This document shows positions 34,107 to 42,807 of a DNA stretch of 64,000 bases, piece after piece. Each line of letters starts with the position of its first letter. The stretch's first letter is position 1. The notes beneath the pieces were generated by a model. That model saw only the letters and a program-made list of their open reading frames with translations. It did no database searches and was not told the origin of the DNA. This stretch comes from VRUE01 sp963704505 (GTDB lineage: Bacteria > Actinomycetota > Thermoleophilia > Solirubrobacterales > 70-9): contig OY969912.1 in the NCBI GenBank assembly GCA_963704505.1, forward strand, positions 2,480,001 through 2,544,000, in the 5' to 3' direction. The position numbers and the translations under genes are program-made.

Positions 34107-35015
34107 ATGAACTCTCCAGCGAGCATGACCAAATCGCCGGCGCCCCGAGGCGCCACCGTCGTCCGCACCAGGGATGCCCTGCGCGCAGCGCTCGCCCCAG
34201 CCCGCGCGGACGGCGAGTCGATCGGCCTGGTGCCGACGATGGGCTACCTCCACGACGGCCATCTTTCGCTCCTGCAGGCCGCGCGCGAGCAGTGCGGGGT
34301 GGTCGTCATGAGCCTCTTCGTCAACCCGACCCAGTTCCGCCCCGGAGAGGACCTCGACCGCTACCCGCGCGACGAGGAGCGCGACCTGCGGCTCGCCGCC
34401 GAGGCCGGCGCCGACCACGTCTACGCCCCCGCGGTCGAGGAGGTCTACCCGGACGGCTTCGCCACCGAGGTCCGCGTCTCCGGCCTGACCGAGGTCCTCT
34501 GCGGCGATCCCGGACGGCGCGGCCCCGAGCACTTCCACGGCGTCACCACAGTCGTCGCCAAGCTTTTCTCGACGGTGCAGCCGACCATCGCCTACTTCGG
34601 GCAGAAGGATGCGCAGCAGCTCGCCGTTATCCGACGGATGACGCGCGACCTCGACCTGCCGGTCCGTATCGAGGGGCTACCGATAGTCCGCGAGGAGGAC
34701 GGCCTCGCGATGAGCTCCCGCAACGCTTACCTGGAGCCAGGGGACAGGGAGAGGGCGGCGGCGCTCTGGCGCGCACTGCGCGCGGCCGAGAGCGCCGCCG
34801 CCCTTGGGACTCTCCCCGGCGCGATCGAGGCCGCCCGGACGGAGCTCGACGACGCCGGCATCGAGCCCGAATACCTGGAGGCGCGCGACCCCGACGACCT
34901 CACCCCGGTCGCCGAGCTGGGTGACCGCCCCGTGCTGCTGGCGCTGGCCGCCCAGGTCGGCGGTGCCCGCCTCATCGACAACGTCTTGATCCAGCCCCAC
35001 GCGCACCAGACTTGA
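34107..35015 (+). CDS. panC: Pantothenate synthetase PanC
   Basis: This 302-aa enzyme joins pantoate and beta-alanine with ATP to make pantothenate, the precursor of CoA. The nucleotidyltransferase fold shows MGYLHDGHLSLLQAAR (HxGH class motif), FVNPTQF, YFGQKDAQQL and the KMSKS-like EEDGLAMSSRN loop. It is first in the panC-panD-panB operon, with 28 bases to panD. Confidence 0.97.
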   Translation: MNSPASMTKSPAPRGATVVRTRDALRAALAPARADGESIGLVPTMGYLHDGHLSLLQAAREQCGVVVMSLFVNPTQFRPGEDLDRYPRDEERDLRLAAEAGADHVYAPAVEEVYPDGFATEVRVSGLTEVLCGDPGRRGPEHFHGVTTVVAKLFSTVQPTIAYFGQKDAQQLAVIRRMTRDLDLPVRIEGLPIVREEDGLAMSSRNAYLEPGDRERAAALWRALRAAESAAALGTLPGAIEAARTELDDAGIEPEYLEARDPDDLTPVAELGDRPVLLALAAQVGGARLIDNVLIQPHAHQT

Positions 35016-35043
35016 CCCGCGTCACGACCGAGAAGAGGAGCAG

Positions 35044-35439
35044 ATGCAAAGGCAGATGCTGAAGTCCAAGATCCACCGGGCCACGGTGACCGACTGCGAT
35101 GTCGACTACATCGGCAGCATCACGATCGACACCGAGCTGATGGCCGGGGCCGACCTGATCACCAACGAGCAGGTCCACGTCTGGGACATCGACAACGGCG
35201 CCCGCTTCGTCACCTACGTGATCGACGGCGAGGCCGGCTCCGGGACCATGCAGGTGAACGGCGCCGCCGCCCACCTCACCCAGCCCGGCCACAAGATCAT
35301 CGTCGCCTCCTTCGGCGCCTACGACGAGGCCGACCTTGAGGCCTACTCGCCGATCGTCGTCCACGTCGACGACGCCAACCGGGCGGTCGCCGTCGACAGC
35401 CACCCCGAGGTGCTGCTCACGGCCGAGGTCGCCTCATGA
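35044..35439 (+). CDS. panD: Aspartate 1-decarboxylase PanD
   Basis: This 131-aa proenzyme makes beta-alanine from aspartate. It is predicted to cleave itself between Gly24 and Ser25 (DYIGSITID), forming the pyruvoyl cofactor from Ser25. It starts with ATG after GAGGAG and overlaps panB by four bases (ATGA). It supplies one of the two substrates of PanC. Confidence 0.97.
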   Translation: MQRQMLKSKIHRATVTDCDVDYIGSITIDTELMAGADLITNEQVHVWDIDNGARFVTYVIDGEAGSGTMQVNGAAAHLTQPGHKIIVASFGAYDEADLEAYSPIVVHVDDANRAVAVDSHPEVLLTAEVAS

Positions 35440-36347
35440 GCAGCGGTGTCGCGGCACCGAAGCGGATGACCCTCCCCCGCCTCGCCGAGATGAAGGAGGC
35501 GGGCGAACCGATCACGATGGTCACCGCATACGACTTCCCCTCGGCCAAGGTCGCCGAGGAGGCCGGTGCCGACATCGTCCTGGTCGGCGACACGGCGGCG
35601 ATGGTCGTGCTCGGCTACCCGGGGACCGAGCAGGTCTCGATGGACGAGATGATCGTTCTCGGCAAAGCGGTGCGCCGCGGGCTGGAGCGCCCGCTGATGG
35701 TCGGCGACATGCCGATGGGCAGCTACGAGTCGAGCAATGAGCTCGCTGTCCAGAATGCGCAGCGGCTGGTCAAGGAGACCGGCTGCCAGGTGGTCAAGCT
35801 CGAGGCGGGCGGCACCTCGGTCGAGCGGGCGCGGGCGATCGTACGCGCAGGCATCCCGGTGATGGGACACGTCGGCCTCACCCCGCAGACGGCGACCGCG
35901 CTCGGCGGCTACAAGACGCAGGGCAAGACCGCGGAGGCTGCGATCAAACTCAGCGAGGACGCCCTGGCGCTGCAGTCGGTCGGCTGCTTCGCGATCGTCT
36001 TCGAGGCGGTCCCGGCCGCGGTCACCGAGGCGATCGTCGCCAAGCTCGAGGTGCCGACGATCGGGATCGGCGCCGGGCCCTCGACCGCCGGCCAGGTGCT
36101 GGTCTTCCACGACCTGCTGGGGATCACGACCGGGCGCACGGCGAAATTCGTCAAGCGCTACGCCGAGATCCACGAGGCCATGGTCGACGGCGTCCGCACC
36201 TACGTCGACGAGGTTCGCACCGGCAAATTCCCGGCCGCGGACCATGTCTACGGCGTCGAGCCGGCCGAGCTCTCCGACCTGCAGCGCTACCTCGACCAGG
36301 AGGCGCTGACCTCGAAGAAGGCTTGGGATTGGGAGCCGCTTCCCTAG
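35436..36347 (+). CDS. panB: 3-methyl-2-oxobutanoate hydroxymethyltransferase PanB
   Basis: This 303-aa TIM barrel transfers a hydroxymethyl group from methylene-THF to ketoisovalerate to give ketopantoate. It shows VTAYDFPSAKVAEEAGADIVLVGD, VKLEAG, MGHVGLTPQ and the IGIGAG active-site segment. The usual ketopantoate reductase gene is not next to it. A weak terminator follows. Confidence 0.96.
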   Translation: MSSGVAAPKRMTLPRLAEMKEAGEPITMVTAYDFPSAKVAEEAGADIVLVGDTAAMVVLGYPGTEQVSMDEMIVLGKAVRRGLERPLMVGDMPMGSYESSNELAVQNAQRLVKETGCQVVKLEAGGTSVERARAIVRAGIPVMGHVGLTPQTATALGGYKTQGKTAEAAIKLSEDALALQSVGCFAIVFEAVPAAVTEAIVAKLEVPTIGIGAGPSTAGQVLVFHDLLGITTGRTAKFVKRYAEIHEAMVDGVRTYVDEVRTGKFPAADHVYGVEPAELSDLQRYLDQEALTSKKAWDWEPLP

Positions 36348-36350
36348 CCT

Positions 36351-36377
36351 GTGCGCTTCCGCACCATCGCATTTTTT
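36351..36377 (+). terminator. Possible terminator after panB
   Basis: A short stem GTGCG/CGCAC (36351-36355 with 36360-36364) lies four bases after the panB stop. A TTTTTT run sits at 36372-36377, seven bases beyond the stem, so the spacing is loose. Confidence 0.4.
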
Positions 36378-36453
36378 AGGTATTCGGAGTGATCTGATCG
36401 CCACCCGTCTCCCGCAGTCGGCCTAACCCCCCAACTGCACAAGGAGACAAAGC

Positions 36454-37173
36454 ATGGCTTCAGAGACATCGATTGAGCGCGTCGACGTAGACGGCGCGGT
36501 CCGCGAAATGGCCCACGAGGCCGAAGAGGGCCTCGGGAGCGGCGACACCCGCCTCGACTTCTTCAAGAAGGCCGGCCTGGCCAGTGGCGCGGTGATCGGC
36601 GGCGGCTCACTGCTCGGCGCCCTCGTCCCGGCGATGGCCAGCGCCAAGGGCAAAGGAGCACCGCCCGCCAAATTCGGCAAGGGCGACGTGGGCATCCTCA
36701 ACTTCGCCCTCACGCTCGAGTACCTCGAGGCCGCCTTCTACAACGAGGCGACCGCGAACCAGAAGAAGGGATTCATCAAGGACGGCCAGACCAAGGTCTT
36801 CCTGAAGACGGTCACCGCCGATGAGAACGCTCACGTCGCCTACCTGAAGAAGGCGCTGGGCTCGAAGGCGATCGCCGCCCCGAAGGTCGACTTCGGCGGC
36901 ACCACCTCGAACGAGAAGATGTTCGTCGAAACGGCGTTCGCGCTCGAGAACACCGGCGTCCACGCCTACCTCGGCCAGGCGCTGAACATCACCACGCCGT
37001 CGACGGTCGCCGCGGCTCTCTCGATCGCGACGATCGAGGCACGCCACGCGTCAGTGATCGGCCTGATTGCCAAGAACAGCGCCAAGGGTATTGCCCCCGA
37101 CGGCTCGTTCGACAAGCCCTACACGGCCGCCAAAGTGCTGGAAGCCGTCGAAGCTACGGGCTTCCTCAAGTAG
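36454..37173 (+). CDS. Ferritin-like domain protein with Tat-like leader
   Basis: This 239-aa protein has an N-terminal segment TRLDFFKKAG and a hydrophobic stretch (ASGAVIGGGSLLGALVPA), like a twin-arginine signal but with Arg-Leu instead of Arg-Arg. The ferritin-like four-helix domain (about 75-220) has the metal-ligand type residues in LEYLEAAFY, DENAHVAYL, FALENTGVHAYL and ATIEARHASVI. It resembles the Ferritin_2/DUF4439-like exported group. The role may be desiccation or metal stress, but that is not clear. It has a good binding site (AAGGAGACAAAGC before ATG). Confidence 0.85.
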   Translation: MASETSIERVDVDGAVREMAHEAEEGLGSGDTRLDFFKKAGLASGAVIGGGSLLGALVPAMASAKGKGAPPAKFGKGDVGILNFALTLEYLEAAFYNEATANQKKGFIKDGQTKVFLKTVTADENAHVAYLKKALGSKAIAAPKVDFGGTTSNEKMFVETAFALENTGVHAYLGQALNITTPSTVAAALSIATIEARHASVIGLIAKNSAKGIAPDGSFDKPYTAAKVLEAVEATGFLK

Positions 37174-37186
37174 TCGGAATGACCAT

Positions 37187-37216
37187 CCCGCCCGGCGCCT
37201 CTGGAGGCCGGGCGGG
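37187..37216 (+). terminator. GC-rich hairpin between convergent genes
   Basis: CCCGCCCGG (37187-37195) pairs with CCGGGCGGG (37208-37216) over 9 bp. A second GC-rich stem follows (37217-37252). There is no T-run. It lies between the convergent ferritin-like gene and the Ig-repeat gene, so it may stop transcription from either side. Confidence 0.55.
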
Positions 37217-37252
37217 CCGCCCGGGCCACCTCCGGCGCCCTGGGCGGGGCGG

Positions 37253-39847
37253 TCATTTGTTCACGGTCGCCGTCGCGTTGGTGTACGCCGGCGTCCCCGC
37301 GGAGGTCGCCGCTTTCAAAGCCGCCGAGTAGGAGCCGCTGGGGGGCGCCGTCAGGACGAAGGGTGAAGGCGATTCGGCCAAGCCGGTGCCGGGGAAGGCA
37401 ATCGACCCGCCGGTCACGGTCCCGGCCGTGGTGCTCACCAGGACCGAGTGGCCGGTGCCGATGTTCGAGTTGACGTTGCCGTAGGTGTCGGTGACGACGA
37501 CCCTGCCTTCCAATGTGCCCGAGTTGCCGAGCCCGGTGACGGTGCAGGTGAAGTAGCAGGTGGCGCCGAGCGTTCCGGCACTTGGAATGAGTTCAGTGAA
37601 GGCGAGCTTCGCGGCGGTCGTCGCCGTGACCGTGATGCTGACCGGCACGCCGGAGGAGATCGACCCGTCGGTGACTGCGACCGTGTTGGCGCCGGCGCGG
37701 GCGGGCTTCAACACGCCGTTCTTGGTCGTGGAGATCGCGGCGATGCCGTTGGTGAACGTGATCGCCGTTTCGGCGCCCACCGCGACCGCGGTGCCGAGGT
37801 TGTTGGAGACGGTCGCCGCCGTCCCCCCCGGGCTGACGCCCGGCCCCGAGAAGGTCAGCGTCTTCGCGCCCGTGTAGGTGGTGGCGGTGTTGCCGAAGGA
37901 ATCCTGGGCGGTGGTGGTGAGGCTGACGCTGCCCCCCGCCGCGACCGTGACCGGACTCGCGGCAAGCAGGAATTTCGTCGCCGCGCCGGGCGGCGGGGTC
38001 ACCGCAAGCGTCGCGAAGATCGCGCCTTCGGCGACCCGCACGGTGGTCAGGCCGCTCTTGTAGAGGCGCATCTCACCGTTCAGGGATCCCGAGGTGGCGG
38101 CCACGCCTTCGTGGAATTCGATCGGGGTCGCGGTGCCGAAGGCGACCTGGTTGCCTTCGGCGTCGGTGACCGTCGGGACGTTGCCTCCGGGGCTCGCCGA
38201 GGCGCCGGTGAAGGTGAGGTTTTTGATCCCGTCCTGGGCGGTGATCACGTTGGCGTAGGTGTCCTGCGCGGTGATCGTCAGGTCATCGGCGGCGCCCGCG
38301 GCGGGGGTCGTCGTTTCGGCGGCGAGGATGAATTTGCTGAGGGCTGCGGCGGTGATCGTCAGGGCCAGCGGCGTTGAGTTGGAGATCGTTCCGTCGGTGA
38401 CCGTGATCGCGGCCGCCCCCACCTTGTAGATCTTCACGACGCCGTTCTTGCTGCTGCCCACCGTCGCCACGCCGTTGGTGAACGTGATCGGGGTCGCCGT
38501 TCCGAACGGCACCGCGACGGCGCCGCTGCTGACGACGACCGGGGCGTTGCCGGCGGGACTCGAGGACGCGCCGGAATAGACGAGGCTCTTCGCGCCGGTG
38601 TAGCCGGTCGCGGTGTTGCCGTAGGAGTCCTGAGCGGTCTGCGTGAGGCTTATCGAGGCCCCGGCCGCGGCACTCACCGGGGACGCGGTCACGGCGAGCT
38701 TGGCCGCCGCGCCGGGCGGCGGGGTCACCGCAAGCGTCGCGAAGATCGCGCCTTCGGCGACCCGCACGGTGGTCAGGCCGCTCTTGTAGAGGCGCATCTC
38801 ACCGTTCAGGGATCCCGAGGTGGCGGCCACGCCTTCGTGGAATTCGATCGGGGTCGCGGTGCCGAAGGCGACCTGGTTGCCTTCGGCGTCGGTGACCGTC
38901 GGGACGTTGCCTCCGGGGCTCGCCGAGGCGCCGGTGAAGGTGAGGTTTTTGATCCCGTCCTGGGCGGTGATCACGTTGGCGTAGGTGTCCTGCGCGGTGA
39001 TCGTCAGGTCATCGGCGGCGCCCGCGGCGGGGGTCGTCGTTTCGGCGGCGAGGATGAATTTGCTGAGCGTCGTCGTGACGGTGACGACGAGGGCCGGGTC
39101 GGTGGTCAGGGTGCCGTCGGTCACCGAGATGCTCGCCGGGCCGGCCCGGTAGAGCTTCATCACCCCGTTCTTGCCGGACCCGACCGCGGCGACACCGTTG
39201 GTGAAAGTGATCGCGGTCGTCGCGCCGAAGGTGACCGTGGCGCTGGCGTTGTTGATGACCGAGGGAGCGGTCCCTCCCGGGCTCGCGGACGCCCCCGAGA
39301 AGATCAGGTTCTTGCCGCCGGTGTAGGCGGGGACCGTCGTCCCGCCGGAATCCTTCGCCGTGATCGTCAGGTTGTCGACCGCGCCGGCGGCGGGGGTCGT
39401 CGTCGACGCGGCGAGGACCAGATGGGTCGCGGCCCCGATTGCCAGCGTCGCGGTCTTGGGGCCGCTCGTCGCCCTCCACGAGCGCCACACCGCCGTCACT
39501 TCGTAGCTGTGCAGCCCGGGTTCGAGTTCTTTGTCGACACAGGTGAGAACCGAGGTCGGGGACGCCGCCGTCGGGCAGCTCCCGGCCGCGGGTTCGCCGT
39601 CACGGGTCACGTAATAGGTGACGGTCCCCGTCTGCGGGGGGGTAACCGCTCCCCAGGTCACGGTCACGGTGCCTCCGGTGAGGGCCGGCGTCGCCGAGGC
39701 GATCGTCGGTTTCGCGAGGCTCGAGACGGAGGCGGAGACCTCGCCGGCGCCGCTGGTCGTGAAGAAGGCGGCCGCGCTGCCGAGGATCGTGACCAGAACG
39801 GCGGCGAGGGCCGCCGCGCCGAGGCTGAACCGGGCCCGCCTGCTCAT
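37253..39847 (-). CDS. Secreted Ig-like repeat protein with SipW-type leader
   Basis: This 864-aa exported protein starts with a leader ending in AAAFFTTSGAGEVSASV, like SipW-dependent TasA/camelysin cargo. After an Fn3-like domain (about 45-135) come tandem Ig-like units: five of about 121 residues and a diverged sixth at the C-terminus. Units 2 and 4 are identical over 121 aa and over 363 bp of DNA, while unit 3 between them differs. Units share an AGA.DDLTITAQD...ASPGG pattern. It is last in a three-gene operon, coupled by a four-base ATGA overlap. It is likely a long extracellular fibre or adhesin. Confidence 0.85.
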   Translation of the reverse strand: MSRRARFSLGAAALAAVLVTILGSAAAFFTTSGAGEVSASVSSLAKPTIASATPALTGGTVTVTWGAVTPPQTGTVTYYVTRDGEPAAGSCPTAASPTSVLTCVDKELEPGLHSYEVTAVWRSWRATSGPKTATLAIGAATHLVLAASTTTPAAGAVDNLTITAKDSGGTTVPAYTGGKNLIFSGASASPGGTAPSVINNASATVTFGATTAITFTNGVAAVGSGKNGVMKLYRAGPASISVTDGTLTTDPALVVTVTTTLSKFILAAETTTPAAGAADDLTITAQDTYANVITAQDGIKNLTFTGASASPGGNVPTVTDAEGNQVAFGTATPIEFHEGVAATSGSLNGEMRLYKSGLTTVRVAEGAIFATLAVTPPPGAAAKLAVTASPVSAAAGASISLTQTAQDSYGNTATGYTGAKSLVYSGASSSPAGNAPVVVSSGAVAVPFGTATPITFTNGVATVGSSKNGVVKIYKVGAAAITVTDGTISNSTPLALTITAAALSKFILAAETTTPAAGAADDLTITAQDTYANVITAQDGIKNLTFTGASASPGGNVPTVTDAEGNQVAFGTATPIEFHEGVAATSGSLNGEMRLYKSGLTTVRVAEGAIFATLAVTPPPGAATKFLLAASPVTVAAGGSVSLTTTAQDSFGNTATTYTGAKTLTFSGPGVSPGGTAATVSNNLGTAVAVGAETAITFTNGIAAISTTKNGVLKPARAGANTVAVTDGSISSGVPVSITVTATTAAKLAFTELIPSAGTLGATCYFTCTVTGLGNSGTLEGRVVVTDTYGNVNSNIGTGHSVLVSTTAGTVTGGSIAFPGTGLAESPSPFVLTAPPSGSYSAALKAATSAGTPAYTNATATVNK
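37979..38341. repeat. 363-bp perfect direct repeat, copy 1
   Basis: This segment is identical to 38705-39067 at an offset of 726 bp, which is exactly two repeat units. It encodes one full 121-codon Ig-like unit of the protein at 37253. Confidence 0.9.
38705..39067. repeat. 363-bp perfect direct repeat, copy 2
   Basis: This is the second identical copy. The unit between the copies is the same length but differs in sequence, so the identity reflects recent duplication or gene conversion, not general conservation. Confidence 0.9.
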
Positions 39848-40578
39848 CCGTGGGCCGACCCGGAGAAGGTGAGTGGGAACTGCGCGTTCTGACAGGCATC
39901 CTGATTGAGGGGTAGGTCACGCAGCTGAATCGTCGGCGCAGAAGCCCCCGGGGCGGGAAGACCCACCGAGCCCCTGGCGGGAATCGTCACGGGCCGAGCC
40001 GCCGACGCGCTCGACCCGGTCAGGACAAGGTTCGTGGCGCTGTCGCACCCGACCGGATCGCGGCTGACCCCCACCCCGATCGCAGTCACGAGTAGCGGGA
40101 TCGGGTTGGGGTTCTCGAGGCGAAGCGGCAGCTCGACCGGCGCCGCGCCCGGATAGAGCGGCGGCAGCGCGGAGAAGCGCGGAGCGATGCCGAAGCCCTT
40201 CGACTCGAGGATCCTCCAGGACACGGTCCGGGCCGCGCTCCTCGACCTCCGCCCCATGAGCGCGCGGACCGCGAAGGCGTGCTTCCCGAGGTCGAGGTCC
40301 CGGTAGGCGAGCGGTGAGCGGCAGGCGCGCCAAGCGGCGTCGTCGATGCGGCACTGGTAGCCGCGGGCGCCTCGCACGTCGGCGAAGCGGAACCTGGCGA
40401 TCGTCGCGGTTTCCAAGCTGTCCGGCCTTCCCGTGATCCGCGGCGACTGAAGGGCACCAGCCGGGACCGGCCGCGAGGCGGGGGATTGCTCCCCCCGCCT
40501 CGGCGCGCCGGCCGCGAAGGCGACGACGGTGGCGGCCAGGATCAGCCCCACGATCGCCGCCGACGCCTTCCCAGCCAT
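39844..40578 (-). CDS. Secreted two-domain protein of the Ig-repeat operon
   Basis: This 244-aa protein has a signal peptide (about 1-24). Its N-terminal half carries Cys-containing ARGYQCRIDDAAWRAC. Its C-terminal half (about 145-244) has the pattern LRLENPNPIPLLV...GCDSATN...LNQDACQNAQFPLTF, which matches the end of the 156-aa protein upstream. The two proteins therefore share a domain with a conserved Cys pair. It lies four bases after the upstream stop and overlaps the Ig-repeat gene by four bases. The function is unknown, possibly a fibre subunit or cap. Confidence 0.78.
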   Translation of the reverse strand: MAGKASAAIVGLILAATVVAFAAGAPRRGEQSPASRPVPAGALQSPRITGRPDSLETATIARFRFADVRGARGYQCRIDDAAWRACRSPLAYRDLDLGKHAFAVRALMGRRSRSAARTVSWRILESKGFGIAPRFSALPPLYPGAAPVELPLRLENPNPIPLLVTAIGVGVSRDPVGCDSATNLVLTGSSASAARPVTIPARGSVGLPAPGASAPTIQLRDLPLNQDACQNAQFPLTFSGSAHG

Positions 40579-40582
40579 GTGG

Positions 40583-41053
40583 CTAGTTGTTGGTCAGGTG
40601 CAGCGTCAGCGTCGCGCCCTGACAGGTGTCCTGGCTGACACCGGTGTCGTTCATGGTCAGCGTGCCGCCCGGGGTGACGCTCTGGGCGTTACCGGAGGCG
40701 TAGGTCTTGTTGACGACGACCGGCGCCATCGTGAAGTCCGGGGTGCCCGGGGCGATCGTGGTCGCGCAGGTCGAGTGACCGGCGTCGACGGTGATGCTCG
40801 CCAGCGTGATCGTGCCGACCCGCTGAGCGCCCGAGGACGGGTTGTCGACTGTGAAGGCGACCGGCGACGAGGAGCCCGGGTAAAGGTTCCCGGTGACCGT
40901 CGCGTGCAGGGTCACGGCCGAGCTCGAGCCGACCGTGGCGGTGCCGGTTCCGGAGCCGGTGCTGGTGAAGTAAGCGACAGCGGCGCCGGCGATGGCCAAC
41001 GCGCATACGCAGACAAAAGCGGTGAGCGCCCGCTTCCTGGTGGTCCAATTCAT
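40583..41053 (-). CDS. Small TasA/camelysin-like secreted protein
   Basis: This 156-aa protein has a leader that ends ALAIAGAAVAYFTSTGSGTGTATVG, the SipW-type pattern, followed by an all-beta domain with the SPVAFTVDNP...CATT...VSQDTCQGATLTLHL signature. It has a strong binding site (AAGGAGAAAATCGCTT before ATG). It is first in the three-gene secreted operon and could be the main fibre subunit. No SipW-like peptidase gene is in the window. Confidence 0.8.
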   Translation of the reverse strand: MNWTTRKRALTAFVCVCALAIAGAAVAYFTSTGSGTGTATVGSSSAVTLHATVTGNLYPGSSSPVAFTVDNPSSGAQRVGTITLASITVDAGHSTCATTIAPGTPDFTMAPVVVNKTYASGNAQSVTPGGTLTMNDTGVSQDTCQGATLTLHLTNN

Positions 41054-41163
41054 AAGCGATTTTCTCCTTGTTAGACGAATTTACGAGCGCTCTTGCGCCC
41101 GGTGTCATCGGCCGGTCGAGAATTTCGCTTTAACCCGCGGCGTCCAAACGTATGAAAATCGTT

Positions 41164-41178
41164 TGTACGTCCCGTACA
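41164..41178. promoter_or_regulatory. Perfect palindrome, possible operator
   Basis: TGTACG-TCC-CGTACA is a perfect 6-3-6 inverted repeat, about 110 bases upstream of the TasA-like gene start and 19 bases beyond the stop of the acyltransferase gene. It is the clearest candidate operator for the secreted operon. I could not place a convincing promoter in the 143-bp gap. Confidence 0.45.
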
Positions 41179-41196
41179 GCGGGTTACATAAACCGC

Positions 41197-41772
41197 TCAG
41201 ACGTCGCGAAGGTGCTTTGCCGGCGCCCCGGCGACGATCGTGCGCGGGGGAACGTCGGCAGTGACGACCGAATTGGCGCCGATCACGCAGCGCTCGCCCA
41301 CCGTCACTCCGCTGGTGACGACGCAGTTGACCCCGAACCAGCAGTTGTCGCCGATTCTGACCGGCCCTTTGCTCGTGAAGCCCTGCCAGGTGACCGGCAC
41401 CTCCGGATCGTCGAATCGGTGCTCGGCGTCGCCGATGAAGCAGCCGTTGGCGAACATCACGTGGTCGCCGATCTCGATCTCCGCGTGGGCGGCGAGCATC
41501 GTGTTGCGGTTGAGGAAGGTGCCCTCGCCGATCTCGATCCGGGCCTCCGGGGCGAGGGTCAGCCAGCAGCCCGGCTCGAGCAGCGTGCCGGCGCCGATCC
41601 GAAGCCGGCCCTCGTCAAGTGCTTCCAGCACCTCCCCCTCGACCGGGTGCCGCACGAAGAAGCCGCCGCGGGCGGCGTGCGCGTCGATCCGCAGCCTCCG
41701 CAGCGGGCGGTGGTTGCGCTCATACCAGCGGCGCTTCGCCCACCACAGCTTCCATCCGCTTGCGTCCGCCAC
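41197..41772 (-). CDS. Left-handed beta-helix acyltransferase
   Basis: This 191-aa hexapeptide-repeat acetyltransferase has repeats such as IEIGEGTFLNRNTML, IEIGDHVMFANGCFIG, VRIGDNCWFGVNCVVTSGVTVGERCVIGANSVVTADVPP, with the usual GAPAKHLRDV end. It adds an acetyl or similar group to a sugar or sugar-nucleotide, probably in cell envelope or exopolysaccharide synthesis. I start it at GTG 41772 (AGGG upstream); a longer frame exists but is the reverse of the divergent kinase gene. Confidence 0.88.
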   Translation of the reverse strand: MADASGWKLWWAKRRWYERNHRPLRRLRIDAHAARGGFFVRHPVEGEVLEALDEGRLRIGAGTLLEPGCWLTLAPEARIEIGEGTFLNRNTMLAAHAEIEIGDHVMFANGCFIGDAEHRFDDPEVPVTWQGFTSKGPVRIGDNCWFGVNCVVTSGVTVGERCVIGANSVVTADVPPRTIVAGAPAKHLRDV

Positions 41773-41814
41773 CGCCCTAGCTTTCCAGAGCGGCCGCGAG
41801 TAGGGTCCGCTCGC

Positions 41815-42786
41815 ATGAGCCCCGCCAAGGCAAAACTGCGCGGAGGCATCGACTTGGGCGGGACCAAGATCCAGACCGCCGTCGTCGATGCCAAGGGCAA
41901 GGTGGTGGGCGAAGCCCGCCACCCGACGCCGACCGAGGGCGGCCCGAAGGACGTGGTCGGCGAGATGGGCGCAGCGATGAAGGAGGCGGCGGAGGCGGCC
42001 GGGGTCGAGACCAAGGACCTCGTCGGGGTCGGGGTCGGATCGCCTGGCGATGCCGACGAGAAGACCGGCGTCGTCTCGGGGGCCAGGAACCTGCCCGGCT
42101 GGGAGGGAAGCTTCCCGGTTGCGGGGACTTTGAAGAAGGAGCTCGACACCGAGGTCCGGATCGGCAACGACGTCCAGGTCGCGACCGAAGCGGAGTTCCA
42201 CCTCGGCGCCGGACAGGAGTTCTCGAGCCTGATCGGCGTTTTCTGGGGCACCGGCGTCGGCGGCGGCCTGATCCTCGACGGCAAGCCCTGGCTCGGCCGC
42301 GGGGCGGCCGGCGAGATCGGCCACATGGTGGTCAAGCGCGGCGGCGCCAAGTGCCCGTGCGGGCGCCGGGGCTGCATGGAGGCCTACGCGGGGCGCTCGG
42401 CGATGGAAGCCGAGGCCCGCCGCCAACACGAAGAGGGCCAGAAGACCGACCTGTTCAAGCTGATGGAGAAGCACGAGAAACCGCGGCTGACCAGCGGCAT
42501 CTGGGAGCGCGCCCTCGACCACGGCGACCACCTCGCGGAGAAGCTCATCGACCGCGCGATCGAGGCGCTGGGGACCGGCGTCGCCTCGGCGGTCAACCTG
42601 CTCGACCCCGAAGCCGTGCTGATCGGCGGCGGGCTCGGCGTCCGCTTCGGCGAGCGCTACATGCAGGCGCTGACCGAGGAGATGGGGAAGCACCTCTTCG
42701 TCGACGAACGACCTCCCGCCCTGCGGGTCGTCTCGCTCGGCGATCTCGGCGGGGCGATCGGCGCCTCGCTGCTCGTCGGCCGCTAG
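41815..42786 (+). CDS. ROK-family sugar kinase
   Basis: This 323-aa kinase has the phosphate-binding GGIDLGGTKIQTAVVD, the NDVQVATEAEF catalytic region, GTGVGGGLILDGKPW, and the ROK zinc motif GHMVVKRGGAKCPCGRRGCMEAYAG. It probably phosphorylates glucose or a related sugar. It is convergent with the sugar ABC importer next door, so the two may act in one uptake route. I start it at ATG 41815. Substrate is not certain. Confidence 0.9.
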   Translation: MSPAKAKLRGGIDLGGTKIQTAVVDAKGKVVGEARHPTPTEGGPKDVVGEMGAAMKEAAEAAGVETKDLVGVGVGSPGDADEKTGVVSGARNLPGWEGSFPVAGTLKKELDTEVRIGNDVQVATEAEFHLGAGQEFSSLIGVFWGTGVGGGLILDGKPWLGRGAAGEIGHMVVKRGGAKCPCGRRGCMEAYAGRSAMEAEARRQHEEGQKTDLFKLMEKHEKPRLTSGIWERALDHGDHLAEKLIDRAIEALGTGVASAVNLLDPEAVLIGGGLGVRFGERYMQALTEEMGKHLFVDERPPALRVVSLGDLGGAIGASLLVGR

Positions 42787-42807
42787 CTCCCGGCCCGGGC
42801 AGCCGCG

